Shown: positions 39,201-53,600 of the stretch, in pieces
How positions within the stretch are numbered: position 1 is the stretch's first letter
Layout of the letters: every line of letters starts with the position of its first letter
Assembly: GCA_964057225.1 (NCBI GenBank)
Contig: OZ059900.1
Location: forward strand, 16,507,638 to 16,571,637
Length of the DNA stretch: 64,000 nt
Reading direction: 5' to 3'
Source of the DNA: Auanema rhodensis
Lineage: Eukaryota > Nematoda > Chromadorea > Rhabditida > Rhabditidae
The notes under the pieces: model-generated
What the model was told of the DNA's origin: nothing
Seen by the model: only the letters and a program-made list of their open reading frames with translations
The model's database searches: none
Translations under genes and position numbers: made by a program

Positions 39201-42200
39201 TTGACGACTCATATGAACAAAAATCGATTTAATCAATATTAGCCATAAGGGGCGTGCCCTCAGAATATGCTAATTTCCTTAATTTTCTAACCCCTGTTTT
39301 TTTGTCGTGAAAGTGGAACTAGACGTTGTACGAACAATTTTCAGCTAGGTTTCATTGACATTGCATGAGTTTGAACACATGAAATCGTAAGTCAAAACCT
39401 TGTTTACAGCGAAATTTCCAAAAACTGGTTTTCCAGCATAATAAAATATTTCTCATGGGAAATACTGTGTTTTTGTATTCTTCTAGTGTTCAGCATGTAA
39501 AATGCTTCATTTTAGTATGTAACACGCTGAAATTCGTTGCATTTGACGACTCATATGAACAAAAATCGATTTAATCAATATTAGCCATAAGGGGCGTGCC
39601 CTCAGAATATGCTAATTTCCTTAATTTTCTAACCCCTGTTTTTTTGTCGTGAAAGTGGAACTAGACGTTGTACGAACAATTTTGAGCTAGGTTTCATTGA
39701 CATTGCATGAGTTTGAACACATGAAATCGTAAGTCAAAACCTTGTTTACAGCGAAATTTCCAAAAACTGGTTTTCCAGCATAATAAAATATTTCTCATGG
39801 GAAATACTGTGTTTTTGTATTTTTCTAGTGTTCAGCATGTAAAATGCTTCATTTTAGTATGTAACACGCTGAAATTCGTTGCATTTGACGACTCATATGA
39901 ACAAAAATCGATTTAATCAATATTAGCCATAAGGGGCGTGCCCTCAGAATATGCTAATTTCCTTAATTTTCTGACCCCTGTTTTTTTGTCGTGAAAGTGG
40001 AACTAGACGTTGTACGAACAATTTTGAGCTAGGTTTCATTGACATTGCATGAGTTTGAACACATGAAATCGTAAGTCAAAACCTTGTTTACAGCGAAATT
40101 TCCAAAAACTGGTTTTCCAGCATAATAAAATATTTCTCATGGGAAATACTGTGTTTTTGTATTTTTCTAGTGTTCAGCATGTAAAATGCTTCATTTTAGT
40201 ATGTAACACGCTGAAATTCGTTGCATTTGACGACTCATATGAACAAAAATCGATTTAATCAATATTAGCCATAAGGGGCGTGCCCTCAGAATATGCTAAT
40301 TTCCTTAATTTTCTAACCCCTGTTTTTTTGTCGTGAAAGTGGAACTAGACGTTGTACGAACAATTTTGAGCTAGGTTTCATTGACATTGCATGAGTTTGA
40401 ACACATGAAATCGTAAGTCAAAACCTTGTTTACAGCGAAATTTCCAAAAACTGGTTTTCCAGCATAATAAAATATTTCTCATGGGAAATACTGTGTTTTT
40501 GTATTTTTCTAGTGTTCAGCATGTAAAATGCTTCATTTTAGTATGTAACACGCTGAAATTCGTTGCATTTGACGACTCATATGAACAAAAATCGATTTAA
40601 TCAATATTAGCTATAAGGGGCGTGCCCTCAGAATATGCTAATTTCCTTAATTTTCTAACCCCTGTTTTTTTGTCGTGAAAGTGGAACTAGACGTTGTACG
40701 AACAATTTTGAGCTAAGTTTCATTGACATTGCATGAGTTTGAACACATGAAATCGTAAGTCAAAACCTTGTTTACAGCGAAATTTCCAAAAACTGGTTTT
40801 CCAGCATAATAAAATATTTCTCATGGGAAATACTGTGTTTTTGTTTTTTTCTAGTGTTCAGCATGTAAAATGCTTCATTTTAGTATGTAACACGCTGAAA
40901 TTCGTTGCATTTGACGACTCATATGAACAAAAATCGATTTAATCAATATTAGCCATAAGGGGCGTGCCCTCAGAATATGCTAATTTCCTTAATTTTCTAA
41001 CCCCTGTTTTTTTGTCGTGAAAGTGGAACTAGACGTTGTACGAACAATTTTGAGCTAGGTTTCATTGACATTGCATGAGTTTGAACACATGAAATCGTAA
41101 GTCAAAACCTTGTTTACAGCGAAATTTCCAAAAACTGGTTTTCCAGCATAATAAAATATTTCTCATGGGAAATACTGTGTTTTTGTATTCTTCTAGTGTT
41201 CAGCATGTAAAATGCTTCATTTTAGTATGTAACACGCTGAAATTCGTTGCATTTGACGACTCATATGAACAAAAATCGATTTAATCAATATTAGCCATAA
41301 GGGGCGTGCCCTCAGAATATGCTAATTTCCTTAATTTTCTAACCCCTGTTTTTTTGTCGTGAAAGTGGAACTAGACGTTGTACGAACAATTTTGAGCTAG
41401 GTTTCATTGACATTGCATGAGTTTGAACACATGAAATCGTAAGTCAAAACCTTGTTTACAGCGAAATTTCCAAAAACTGGTTTTCCAGCATAATAAAATA
41501 TTTCTCATGGGAAATACTGTGTTTTTGTATTCTTCTAGTGTTCAGCATGTAAAATGCTTCATTTTAGTATGTAACACGCTGAAATTCGTTGCATTTGACG
41601 ACTCATATGAACAAAAATCGATTTAATCAATATTAGCCATAAGGGGCGTGCCCTCAGAATATGCTAATTTCCTTAATTTTCTAACCCCTGTTTTTTTGTC
41701 GTGAAAGTGGAACTAGACGTTGTACGAACAATTTTGAGCTAGGTTTCATTGACATTGCATGAGTTTGAACACATGAAATCGTAAGTCAAAACCTTGTTTA
41801 CAGCGAAATTTCCAAAAACTGGTTTTCCAGCATAATAAAATATTTCTCATGGGAAATACTGTGTTTTTGTATTCTTCTAGTGTTCAGCATGTAAAATGCT
41901 TCATTTTAGTATGTAACACGCTGAAATTCGTTGCATTTGACGACTCATATGAACAAAAATCGATTTAATCAATATTAGCCATAAGGGGCGTGCCCTCAGA
42001 ATATGCTAATTTCCTTAATTTTCTAACCCCTGTTTTTTGTCGTGAAAGTGGAACTAGACGTTGTACGAACAATTTTGAGCTAGGTTTCATTGACATTGCA
42101 TGAGTTTGAACACATGAAATCGTAAGTCAAAACCTTGTTTACAGCGAAATTTCCAAAAACTGGTTTTCCAGCATAATAAAATATTTCTCATGGGAAATAC

Positions 42201-42394
42201 TGTGTTTTTGTTTTTTTCTAGTGTTCAGCATGTAAAATGCTTCATTTTAGTATGTAACACGCTGAAATTCGTTGCATTTGACGACTCATATGAACAAAAA
42301 TCGATTTAATCAATATTAGCCATAAGGGGCGTGCCCTCAGAATATGCTAATTTCCTTAATTTTCTAACCCCTGTTTTTTTGTCGTGAAAGTGGA
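36241..42394. repeat. Satellite A 8/9-unit repeats (M107-M124)
   Basis: The GCTATAAGG/GAGCTAAG marker pair starts sub-blocks at 36241, 37609 and 40344. From 37609 the order is pair, two TATTCTTC units (the second with T6), TTTTTTTC, TTTTCAGC with TATTCTTC, CTGACCCC, then a plain unit (M111-M118). From 40344 the order is the same but with three TATTCTTC units before T6 (M119-M125). Marker spacing is 1368 bp (4 units) and then 2735 bp (8 units minus one T). The first sub-block is a truncated 4-unit version. Confidence 0.75.
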
Positions 42395-44444
42395 ACTAGA
42401 CGTTGTACGAACAATTTTCAGCTAGGTTTCATTGACATTGCATGAGTTTGAACACATGAAATCGTAAGTCAAAACCTTGTTTACAGCGAAATTTCCAAAA
42501 ACTGGTTTTCCAGCATAATAAAATATTTCTCATGGGAAATACTGTGTTTTTGTATTCTTCTAGTGTTCAGCATGTAAAATGCTTCATTTTAGTATGTAAC
42601 ACGCTGAAATTCGTTGCATTTGACGACTCATATGAACAAAAATCGATTTAATCAATATTAGCCATAAGGGGCGTGCCCTCAGAATATGCTAATTTCCTTA
42701 ATTTTCTAACCCCTGTTTTTTTGTCGTGAAAGTGGAACTAGACGTTGTACGAACAATTTTGAGCTAGGTTTCATTGACATTGCATGAGTTTGAACACATG
42801 AAATCGTAAGTCAAAACCTTGTTTACAGCGAAATTTCCAAAAACTGGTTTTCCAGCATAATAAAATATTTCTCATGGGAAATACTGTGTTTTTGTATTTT
42901 TCTAGTGTTCAGCATGTAAAATGCTTCATTTTAGTATGTAACACGCTGAAATTCGTTGCATTTGACGACTCATATGAACAAAAATCGATTTAATCAATAT
43001 TAGCCATAAGGGGCGTGCCCTCAGAATATGCTAATTTCCTTAAAATTCTAACCCCTGTTTTTTGTCGTGAAAGTGGAACTAGACGTTGTACGAACAATTT
43101 TGAGCTAGGTTTCATTGACATTGCATGAGTTTGAACACATGAAATCGTAAGTCAAAACCTTGTTTACAGCGAAATTTCCAAAAACTGGTTTTCCAGCATA
43201 ATAAAATATTTCTCATGGGAAATACTGTGTTTTTGTATTTTTCTAGTGTTCAGCATGTAAAATGCTTCATTTTAGTATGTAACACGCTGAAATTCGTTGC
43301 ATTTGACGACTCATATGAACAAAAATCGATTTAATCAATATTAGCCATAAGGGGCGTGCCCTCAGAATATGCTAATTTCCTTAATTTTCTAACCCCTGTT
43401 TTTTTGTCGTGAAAGTGGAACTAGACGTTCTACGAACAATTTTCAGCTAGGTTTCATTGACATTGCATGAGTTTGAACACATGAAATCGTAAGTCAAAAC
43501 CTTGTTTACAGCGAAATTTCCAAAAACTGGTTTTCCAGCATAATAAAATATTTCTCATGGGAAATACTGTGTTTTTGTATTCTTCTAGTGTTCAGCATGT
43601 AAAATGCTTCATTTTAGTATGTAACACGCTGAAATTCGTTGCATTTGACGACTCATATGAACAAAAATCGATTTAATCAATATTAGCCATAAGGGGCGTG
43701 CCCTCAGAATATGCTAATTTCCTTAATTTTCTAACCCCTGTTTTTTTGTCGTGAAAGTGGAACTAGACGTTGTACGAACAATTTTGAGCTAGGTTTCATT
43801 GACATTGCATGAGTTTGAACACATGAAATCGTAAGTCAAAACCTTGTTTACAGCGAAATTTCCAAAAACTGGTTTTCCAGCATAATAAAATATTTCTCAT
43901 GGGAAATACTGTGTTTTTGTATTTTTCTAGTGTTCAGCATGTAAAATGCTTCATTTTAGTATGTAACACGCTGAAATTCGTTGCATTTGACGACTCATAT
44001 GAACAAAAATCGATTTAATCAATATTAGCCATAAGGGGCGTGCCCTCAGAATATGCTAATTTCCTTAAAATTCTAACCCCTGTTTTTTGTCGTGAAAGTG
44101 GAACTAGACGTTGTACGAACAATTTTGAGCTAGGTTTCATTGACATTGCATGAGTTTGAACACATGAAATCGTAAGTCAAAACCTTGTTTACAGCGAAAT
44201 TTCCAAAAACTGGTTTTCCAGCATAATAAAATATTTCTCATGGGAAATACTGTGTTTTTGTATTTTTCTAGTGTTCAGCATGTAAAATGCTTCATTTTAG
44301 TATGTAACACGCTGAAATTCGTTGCATTTGACGACTCATATGAACAAAAATCGATTTAATCAATATTAGCCATAAGGGGCGTGCCCTCAGAATATGCTAA
44401 TTTCCTTAATTTTCTAACCCCTGTTTTTTTGTCGTGAAAGTGGA
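42395..44444. repeat. 3-unit HOR, two full copies plus a restart (1025 bp each)
   Basis: M125-M127 (42395-43419) and M128-M130 (43420-44444) share TTTTCAGC with TATTCTTC; TTAAAATTC with T6; and a plain unit. M131 begins the pattern a third time and then departs. TTAAAATTC is found only in M126 and M129. M128 has a private GACGTTCTACG. The exact 1025-bp spacing and shared rare marker indicate a recent local duplication. Confidence 0.85.
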
Positions 44445-46839
44445 ACTAGACGTTGTACGAACAATTTTCAGCTAGGTTTCATTGACATTGCATGAGTTTG
44501 AACACATGAAATCGTAAGTCAAAACCTTGTTTACAGCGAAATTTCCAAAAACTGGTTTTCCAGCATAATAAAATATTTCTCATGGGAAATACTGTGTTTT
44601 TGTATTCTTCTAGTGTTCAGCATGTAAAATGCTTCATTTTAGTATGTAACACGCTGAAATTCGTTGCATTTGACGACTCATATGAACAAAAATCGATTTA
44701 ATCAATATTAGCCATAAGGGGCGTGCCCTCAGAATATGCTAATTTCCTTAATTTTCTAACCCCTGTTTTTTTGTCGTGAAAGTGGAACTAGACGTTGTAC
44801 GAACAATTTTGAGCTAGGTTTCATTGACATTGCATGAGTTTGAACACATGAAATCGTAAGTCAAAACCTTGTTTACAGCGAAATTTCCAAAAACTGGTTT
44901 TCCAGCATAATAAAATATTTCTCATGGGAAATACTGTGTTTTTGTATTTTTCTAGTGTTCAACATGTAAAATGGTTCATTTTAGTATGTAACACGCTGAA
45001 ATTCGTTGCATTTGACGACTCATATGAACAAAAATCGATTTAATCAATATTAGCCATAAGGGGCGTGCCCTCAGAATATGCTAATTTCCTTAATTTTCTA
45101 ACCCTTGTTTTTTTGTCGTGAAAGTGGAACTAGACGTTGTACGAACAATTTTGAGCTAGGTTTCATTGACATTGCATGAGTTTGAACACATGAAATCGTA
45201 AGTCAAAACCTTGTTTACAGCGAAATTTCCAAAAACTGGTTTTCCAGCATAATAAAATATTTCTCATGGGAAATACTGTGTTTTTGTATTTTTCTAGTGT
45301 TCAGCATGTAAAATGCTTCATTTTAGTATGTAACACGCTGAAATTCGTTGCATTTGACGACTCATATGAACAAAAATCGATTTAATCAATATTAGCCATA
45401 AGGGGCGTGCCCTCAGAATATGCTAATTTCCTTAATTTTCTAACCCCTGTTTTTTTGTCGTGAAAGTGGAACTAGACGTTGTACGAACAATTTTGAGCTA
45501 GGTTTCATTGACATTGCATGAGTTTGAACACATGAAATCGTAAGTCAAAACCTTGTTTACAGCGAAATTTCCAAAAACTGGTTTTCCAGCATAATAAAAT
45601 ATTTCTCATGGGAAATACTGTGTTTTTGTATTTTTCTAGTGTTCAGCATGTAAAATGGTTCATTTTAGTATGTAACACGCTGAAATTCGTTGCATTTGAC
45701 GACTCATATGAACAAAAATCGATTTAATCAATATTAGCCATAAGGGGCGTGCCCTCAGAATATGCTAATTTCCTTAATTTTCTAACCCCTGTTTTTTTGT
45801 CGTGAAAGTGGAACTAGACGTTGTACGAACAATTTTGAGCTAGGTTTCATTGACATTGCATGAGTTTGAACACATGAAATCGTAAGTCAAAACCTTGTTT
45901 ACAGCGAAATTTCCAAAAACTGGTTTTCCAGCATAATAAAATATTTCTCATGGGAAATACTGTGTTTTTGTATTTTTCTAGTGTTCAGCATGTAAAATGC
46001 TTCAATTTAGTATGTAACACGCTGAAATTCGTTGCATTTGACGACTCATATGAACAAAAATCGATTTAATCAATATTAGCCATAAGGGGCGTGCCCTCAG
46101 AATATGCTAATTTCCTTAATTTTCTGACCCCTGTTTTTTTGTCGTGAAAGTGGAACTAGACGTTGTACGAACAATTTTGAGCTAGGTTTCATTGACATTG
46201 CATGAGTTTGAACACATGAAATCGTAAGTCAAAACCTTGTTTACAGCGAAATTTCCAAAAACTGGTTTTCCAGCATAATAAAATATTTCTCATGGGAAAT
46301 ACTGTGTTTTTGTATTTTTCTAGTGTTCAGCATGTAAAATGCTTCATTTTAGTATGTAACACGCTGAAATTCGTTGCATTTGACGACTCATATGAACAAA
46401 AATCGATTTAATCAATATTAGCCATAAGGGGCGTGCCCTCAGAATATGCTAATTTCCTTAATTTTCTAACCCCTGTTTTTTTAGTCGTGAAAGTGGAACT
46501 AGACGTTGTACGAACAATTTTGAGCTAGGTTTCATTGACATTGCATGAGTTTGAACACATGAAATCGTAAGTCAAAACCTTGTTTACAGCGAAATTTCCA
46601 AAAACTGGTTTTCCAGCATAATAAAATATTTCTCATGGGAAATACTGTGTTTTTGTATTTTTCTAGTGTTCAGCATGTAAAATGCTTCATTTTAGTATGT
46701 AACACGCTGAAATTCGTTGCATTTGACGACTCATATGAACAAAAATCGATTTAATCAATATTAGCCATAAGGGGCGTGCCCTCAGAATATGCTAATTTCC
46801 TTAATTTTCTAACCCCTGTTTTTTTGTCGTGAAAGTGGA
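44445..46839. repeat. Satellite A mixed segment (M131-M137)
   Basis: Units of several types without a clear HOR: M131 TTTTCAGC with TATTCTTC, M132 ATGGTTC with CCCTTG and a private GTTCAACATG, M134 ATGGTTC, M135 CTGACCCC with a private CTTCAATTT, then plain units. M136 has a single extra A after its seven T (46483), making it 343 bp. It links the 3-unit repeats on the left to the 11-unit HOR on the right. Confidence 0.7.
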
Positions 46840-49800
46840 ACTAGACGTTGTACGAACAATTTTGAGCTAGGTTTCATTGACATTGCATGAGTTTGAACAC
46901 ATGAAATCGTAAGTCAAAACCTTGTTTACAGCGAAATTTCCAAAAACTGGTTTTCCAGCATAATAAAATATTTCTCATGGGAAATACTGTGTTTTTGTAT
47001 TTTTCTAGTGTTCAGCATGTAAAATGGTTCATTTTAGTATGTAACACGCTGAAATTCGTTGCATTTGACGACTCATATGAACAAAAATCGATTTAATCAA
47101 TATTAGCCATAAAGGGCGTGCCCTCAGAATATGCTAATTTCCTTAATTTTCTAACCCCTGTTTTTTTGTCGTGAAAGTGGAACTAGACGTTGTACGAACA
47201 ATTTTGAGCTAGGTTTCATTGACATTGCATGAGTTTGAACACATGAAATCGTAAGTCAAAACCTTGTTTACAGCGAAATTTCCAAAAACTGGTTTTCCAG
47301 CATAATAAAATATTTCTCATGGGAAATACTGTGTTTTTGTATTTTTCTAGTGTTCAGCATGTAAAATGCTTCATTTTAGTATGTAACACGCTGAAATTCG
47401 TTGCATTTGACGACTCATATGAACAAAAATCGATTTAATCAATATTAGCCATAAGGGGCGTGCCCTCAGAATATGCTAATTTCCTTAATTTTCTGACCCC
47501 TGTTTTTTTGTCGTGAAAGTGGAACTAGACGTTGTACGAACAATTTTGAGCTAGGTTTCATTGACATTGCATGAGTTTGAACACATGAAATCGTAAGTCA
47601 AAACCTTGTTTACAGCGAAATTTCCAAAAACTGGTTTTCCAGCATAATAAAATATTTCTCATGGGAAATACTGTGTTTTTGTATTTTTCTAGTGTTCAGC
47701 ATGTAAAATGCTTCATTTTAGTATGTAACACGCTGAAATTCGTTGCATTTGACGACTCATATGAACAAAAATCGATTTAATCAATATTAGCCATAAGGGG
47801 CGTGCCCTCAGAATATGCTAATTTCCTTAATTTTCTAACCCCTGTTTTTTTGTCGTGAAAGTGGAACTAGACGTTGTACGAACAATTTTGAGCTAGGTTT
47901 CATTGACATTGCATGAGTTTGAACACATGAAATCGTAAGTCAAAACCTTGTTTACAGCGAAATTTCCAAAAACTGGTTTTCCAGCATAATAAAATATTTC
48001 TCATGGGAAATACTGTGTTTTTGTATTTTTCTAGTGTTCAGCATGTAAAATGCTTCATTTTAGTATGTAACACGCTGAAATTCGTTGCATTTGACGACTC
48101 ATATGAACAAAAATCGATTTAATCAATATTAGCCATAAGGGGCGTGCCCTCAGAATATGCTAATTTCCTTAATTTTCTAACCCCTGTTTTTTTGTCGTGA
48201 AAGTGGAACTAGACGTTGTACGAACAATTTTGAGCTAGGTTTCATTGACATTGCATGAGTTTGAACACATGAAATCGTAAGTCAAAACCTTGTTTACAGC
48301 GAAATTTCCAAAAACTGGTTTTCCAGCATAATAAAATATTTCTCATGGGAAATACTGTGTTTTTGTATTTTTCTAGTGTTCAGCATGTAAAATGCTTCAT
48401 TTTAGTATGTAACACGCTGAAATTCGTTGCATTTGACGACTCATATGAACAAAAATCGATTTAATCAATATTAGCCATAAGGGGCGTGCCCTCAGAATAT
48501 GCTAATTTCCTTAATTTTCTAACCCCTGTTTTTTTGTCGTGAAAGTGGAACTAGACGTTGTACGAACAATTTTGAGCTAGGTTTCATTGACATTGCATGA
48601 GTTTGAACACATGAAATCGTAAGTCAAAACCTTGTTTACAGCGAAATTTCCAAAAACTGGTTTTCCAGCATAATAAAATATTTCTCATGGGAAATACTGT
48701 GTTTTTGTATTTTTCTAGTGTTCAGCATGTAAAATGCTTCATTTTAGTATGTAACACGCTGAAATTCGTTGCATTTGACGACTCATATGAACAAAAATCG
48801 ATTTAATCAATATTAGCCATAAGGGGCGTGCCCTCAGAATATGCTAACTTCCTTAATTTTCTAACCCCTGTTTTTTTGACGTGAAAGTGGAACTAGACGT
48901 TGTACGAACAATTTTGAGCTAGGTTTCATTGACATTGCATGAGTTTGAACACATGAAATCGTAAGTCAAAACCTTGTTTACAGCGAAATTTCCAAAAACT
49001 GGTTTTCCAGCATAATAAAATATTTCTCATGGGAAATACTGTGTTTTTGTATTTTTCTAGTGTTCAGCATGTAAAATGCTTCATTTTAGTATGTAACACG
49101 CTGAAATTCGTTGCATTTGACGACTCATATGAACAAAAATCGATTTAATCAATATTAGCTATAAGGGGCGTGCCCTCAGAATATGCTAATTTCCTTAATT
49201 TTCTAACCCCTGTTTTTTTGTCGTGAAAGTGGAACTAGACGTTGTACGAACAATTTTGAGCTAAGTTTCATTGACATTGCATGAGTTTGAACACATGAAA
49301 TCGTAAGTCAAATCCTTGTTTACAGCGAAATTTCCAAAAACTGGTTTTCCAGCATAATAAAATATTTCTCATGGGAAATACTGTGTTTTTGTTTTTTTCT
49401 AGTGTTCAGCATGTAAAATGCTTCATTTTGGTATGTAACACGCTGGAATTCGTTGCATTTGACGACTCATATGAACAAAAATCGATTTAATCAATATTAG
49501 CCATAAGGGGCGTGCCCTCAGAATATGCTAATTTCCTTAATTTTCTAACCCCTGTTTTTTTGTCGTGAAAGTGGAACTAGACGTTGTACGAACAATTTTG
49601 AGCTAGGTTTCATTGACATTGCATGAGTTTGAACACATGAAATCGTAAGTCAAAACCTTGTTTACAGCGAAATTTCCAAAAACTGGTTTTCCAGCATAAT
49701 AAAATATTTCTCATGGGAAATACTGTGTTTTTGTATTTTTCTAGTGTTCAGCATGTAAAATGCTTCATTTTAGTATGTAACACGCTGAAATTCGTTGCAT

Positions 49801-50601
49801 TTGACGACTCATATGAACAAAAATCGATTTAATCAATATTAGCCATAAGGGGCGTGCCCTTAGAATATGCTAATTTCCTTAATTTTCTAACCCCTGTTTT
49901 TTTGTCGTGAAAGTGGAACTAGGCGTTGTACGAACAATTTTGAGCTAGGTTTCATTGACATTGCATGAGTTTGAACACATGAAATCGTAAGTGAAAACCT
50001 TGTTTACAGCGAAATTTCCAAAAACTGGTTTTCCAGCATAATAAAATATTTCTCATGGGAAATACTGTGTTTTTGTATTTTTCTAGTGTTCAGCATGTAA
50101 AATGCTTCATTTTGGTATGTAACACGCTGAAATTCGTTGCATTTGACGACTCATATGAACAAAAATCGATTTAATCAATATTAGCCATAAGGGGCGTGCC
50201 CTCAGAATATGCTAATTTCCTTAATTTTCTAACCCCTGTTTTTTTGTCGTGAAAGTGGAACTAGACGTTGTACGAACAATTTTGAGCTAGGTTTCATTGA
50301 CATTGCATGAGTTTGAACACATGAAATCGTAAGTCAAAACCTTGTTTACAGCGAAATTTCCAAAAACTGGTTTTCCAGCATAATAAAATATTTCTCATGG
50401 GAAATACTGTGTTTTTGTATTTTTCTAGTGTTCAGCATGTAAAATGCTTCATTTTAGTATGTAACACGCTGAAATTCGTTGCATTTGACGACTCATATGA
50501 ACAAAAATCGATTTAATCAATATTAGCCATAAGGGGCGTGCCCTCAGAATATGCTAATTTCCTTAATTTTCTAACCCCTGTTTTTTTGTCGTGAAAGTGG
50601 A
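46840..50601. repeat. 11-unit HOR of satellite A, copy 1 (3762 bp)
   Basis: M138-M148. Markers in order: ATGGTTC with AAAGGGCG (M138); CTGACCCC (M139); three plain units; CTAACTTCC with TTTGACGTG (M143); GCTATAAGG (M144); GAGCTAAG with AAATCC, TTTGGTATG and CTGGAATTC (M145); GCCCTTAG (M146); AGGCGTTG with GTGAAAACC and TTTGGTATG (M147); plain (M148). All recur at +3762 bp, exactly 11 x 342. AAAGGGCG, TTTGACGTG, CTGGAATTC and GCCCTTAG occur nowhere else in the window. All T tracts here have 7 T, so unit length is constant. Confidence 0.9.
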
Positions 50602-53600
50602 ACTAGACGTTGTACGAACAATTTTGAGCTAGGTTTCATTGACATTGCATGTGTTTGAACACATGAAATCGTAAGTCAAAACCTTGTTTACAGCGAAATT
50701 TCCAAAAACTGGTTTTCCAGCATAATAAAATATTTCTCATGGGAAATACTGTGTTTTTGTATTTTTCTAGTGTTCAGCATGTAAAATGGTTCATTTTAGT
50801 ATGTAACACGCTGAAATTCGTTGCATTTGACGACTCATATGAACAAAAATCGATTTAATCAATATTAGCCATAAAGGGCGTGCCCTCAGAATATGCTAAT
50901 TTCCTTAATTTTCTAACCCCTGTTTTTTTGTCGTGAAAGTGGAACTAGACGTTGTACGAACAATTTTGAGCTAGGTTTCATTGACATTGCATGAGTTTGA
51001 ACACATGAAATCGTAAGTCAAAACCTTGTTTACAGCGAAATTTCCAAAAACTGGTTTTCCAGCATAATAAAATATTTCTCATGGGAAATACTGTGTTTTT
51101 GTATTTTTCTAGTGTTCAGCATGTAAAATGCTTCATTTTAGTATGTAACACGCTGAAATTCGTTGCATTTGACGACTCATATGAACAAAAATCGATTTAA
51201 TCAATATTAGCCATAAGGGGCGTGCCCTCAGAATATGCTAATTTCCTTAATTTTCTGACCCCTGTTTTTTTGTCGTGAAAGTGGAACTAGACGTTGTACG
51301 AACAATTTTGAGCTAGGTTTCATTGACATTGCATGAGTTTGAACACATGAAATCGTAAGTCAAAACCTTGTTTACAGCGAAATTTCCAAAAACTGGTTTT
51401 CCAGCATAATAAAATATTTCTCATGGGAAATACTGTGTTTTTGTATTTTTCTAGTGTTCAGCATGTAAAATGCTTCATTTTAGTATGTAACACGCTGAAA
51501 TTCGTTGCATTTGACGACTCATATGAACAAAAATCGATTTAATCAATATTAGCCATAAGGGGCGTGCCCTCAGAATATGCTAATTTCCTTAATTTTCTAA
51601 CCCCTGTTTTTTTGTCGTGAAAGTGGAACTAGACGTTGTACGAACAATTTTGAGCTAGGTTTCATTGACATTGCATGAGTTTGAACACATGAAATCGTAA
51701 GTCAAAACCTTGTTTACAGCGAAATTTCCAAAAACTGGTTTTCCAGCATAATAAAATATTTCTCATGGGAAATACTGTGTTTTTGTATTTTTCTAGTGTT
51801 CAGCATGTAAAATGCTTCATTTTAGTATGTAACACGCTGAAATTCGTTGCATTTGACGACTCATATGAACAAAAATCGATTTAATCAATATTAGCCATAA
51901 GGGGCGTGCCCTCAGAATATGCTAATTTCCTTAATTTTCTAACCCCTGTTTTTTTGTCGTGAAAGTGGAACTAGACGTTGTACGAACAATTTTGAGCTAG
52001 GTTTCATTGACATTGCATGAGTTTGAACACATGAAATCGTAAGTCAAAACCTTGTTTACAGCGAAATTTCCAAAAACTGGTTTTCCAGCATAATAAAATA
52101 TTTCTCATGGGAAATACTGTGTTTTTGTATTTTTCTAGTGTTCAGCATGTAAAATGCTTCATTTTAGTATGTAACACGCTGAAATTCGTTGCATTTGACG
52201 ACTCATATGAACAAAAATCGATTTAATCAATATTAGCCATTAGGGGCGTGCCCTCAGAATATGCTAATTTCCTTAATTTTCTAACCCCTGTTTTTTTGTC
52301 GTGAAAGTGGAACTAGACGTTGTACGAACAATTTTGAGCTAGGTTTCATTGACATTGCATGAGTTTGAACACATGAAATCGTAAGTCAAAACCTTGTTTA
52401 CAGCGAAATTTCCAAAAACTGGTTTTCCAGCATAATAAAATATTTCTCATGGGAAATACTGTGTTTTTGTATTTTTCTAGTGTTCAGCATGTAAAATGCT
52501 TCATTTTAGTATGTAACACGCTGAAATTCGTTGCATTTGACGACTCATATGAACAAAAATCGATTTAATCAATATTAGCCATAAGGGGCGTGCCCTCAGA
52601 ATATGCTAACTTCCTTAATTTTCTAACCCCTGTTTTTTTGACGTGAAAGTGGAACTAGACGTTGTACGAACAATTTTGAGCTAGGTTTCATTGACATTGC
52701 ATGAGTTTGAACACATGAAATCGTAAGTCAAAACCTTGTTTACAGCGAAATTTCCAAAAACTGGTTTTCCAGCATAATAAAATATTTCTCATGGGAAATA
52801 CTGTGTTTTTGTATTTTTCTAGTGTTCAGCATGTAAAATGCTTCATTTTAGTATGTAACACGCTGAAATTCGTTGCATTTGACGACTCATATGAACAAAA
52901 ATCGATTTAATCAATATTAGCTATAAGGGGCGTGCCCTCAGAATATGCTAATTTCCTTAATTTTCTAACCCCTGTTTTTTTGTCGTGAAAGTGGAACTAG
53001 ACGTTGTACGAACAATTTTGAGCTAAGTTTCATTGACATTGCATGAGTTTGAACACATGAAATCGTAAGTCAAATCCTTGTTTACAGCGAAATTTCCAAA
53101 AACTGGTTTTCCAGCATAATAAAATATTTCTCATGGGAAATACTGTGTTTTTGTTTTTTTCTAGTGTTCAGCATGTAAAATGCTTCATTTTGGTATGTAA
53201 CACGCTGGAATTCGTTGCATTTGACGACTCATATGAACAAAAATCGATTTAATCAATATTAGCCATAAGGGGCGTGCCCTCAGAATATGCTAATTTCCTT
53301 AATTTTCTAACCCCTGTTTTTTTGTCGTGAAAGTGGAACTAGACGTTGTACGAACAATTTTGAGCTAGGTTTCATTGACATTGCATGAGTTTGAACACAT
53401 GAAATCGTAAGTCAAAACCTTGTTTACAGCGAAATTTCCAAAAACTGGTTTTCCAGCATAATAAAATATTTCTCATGGGAAATACTGTGTTTTTGTATTT
53501 TTCTAGTGTTCAGCATGTAAAATGCTTCATTTTAGTATGTAACACGCTGAAATTCGTTGCATTTGACGACTCATATGAACAAAAATCGATTTAATCAATA

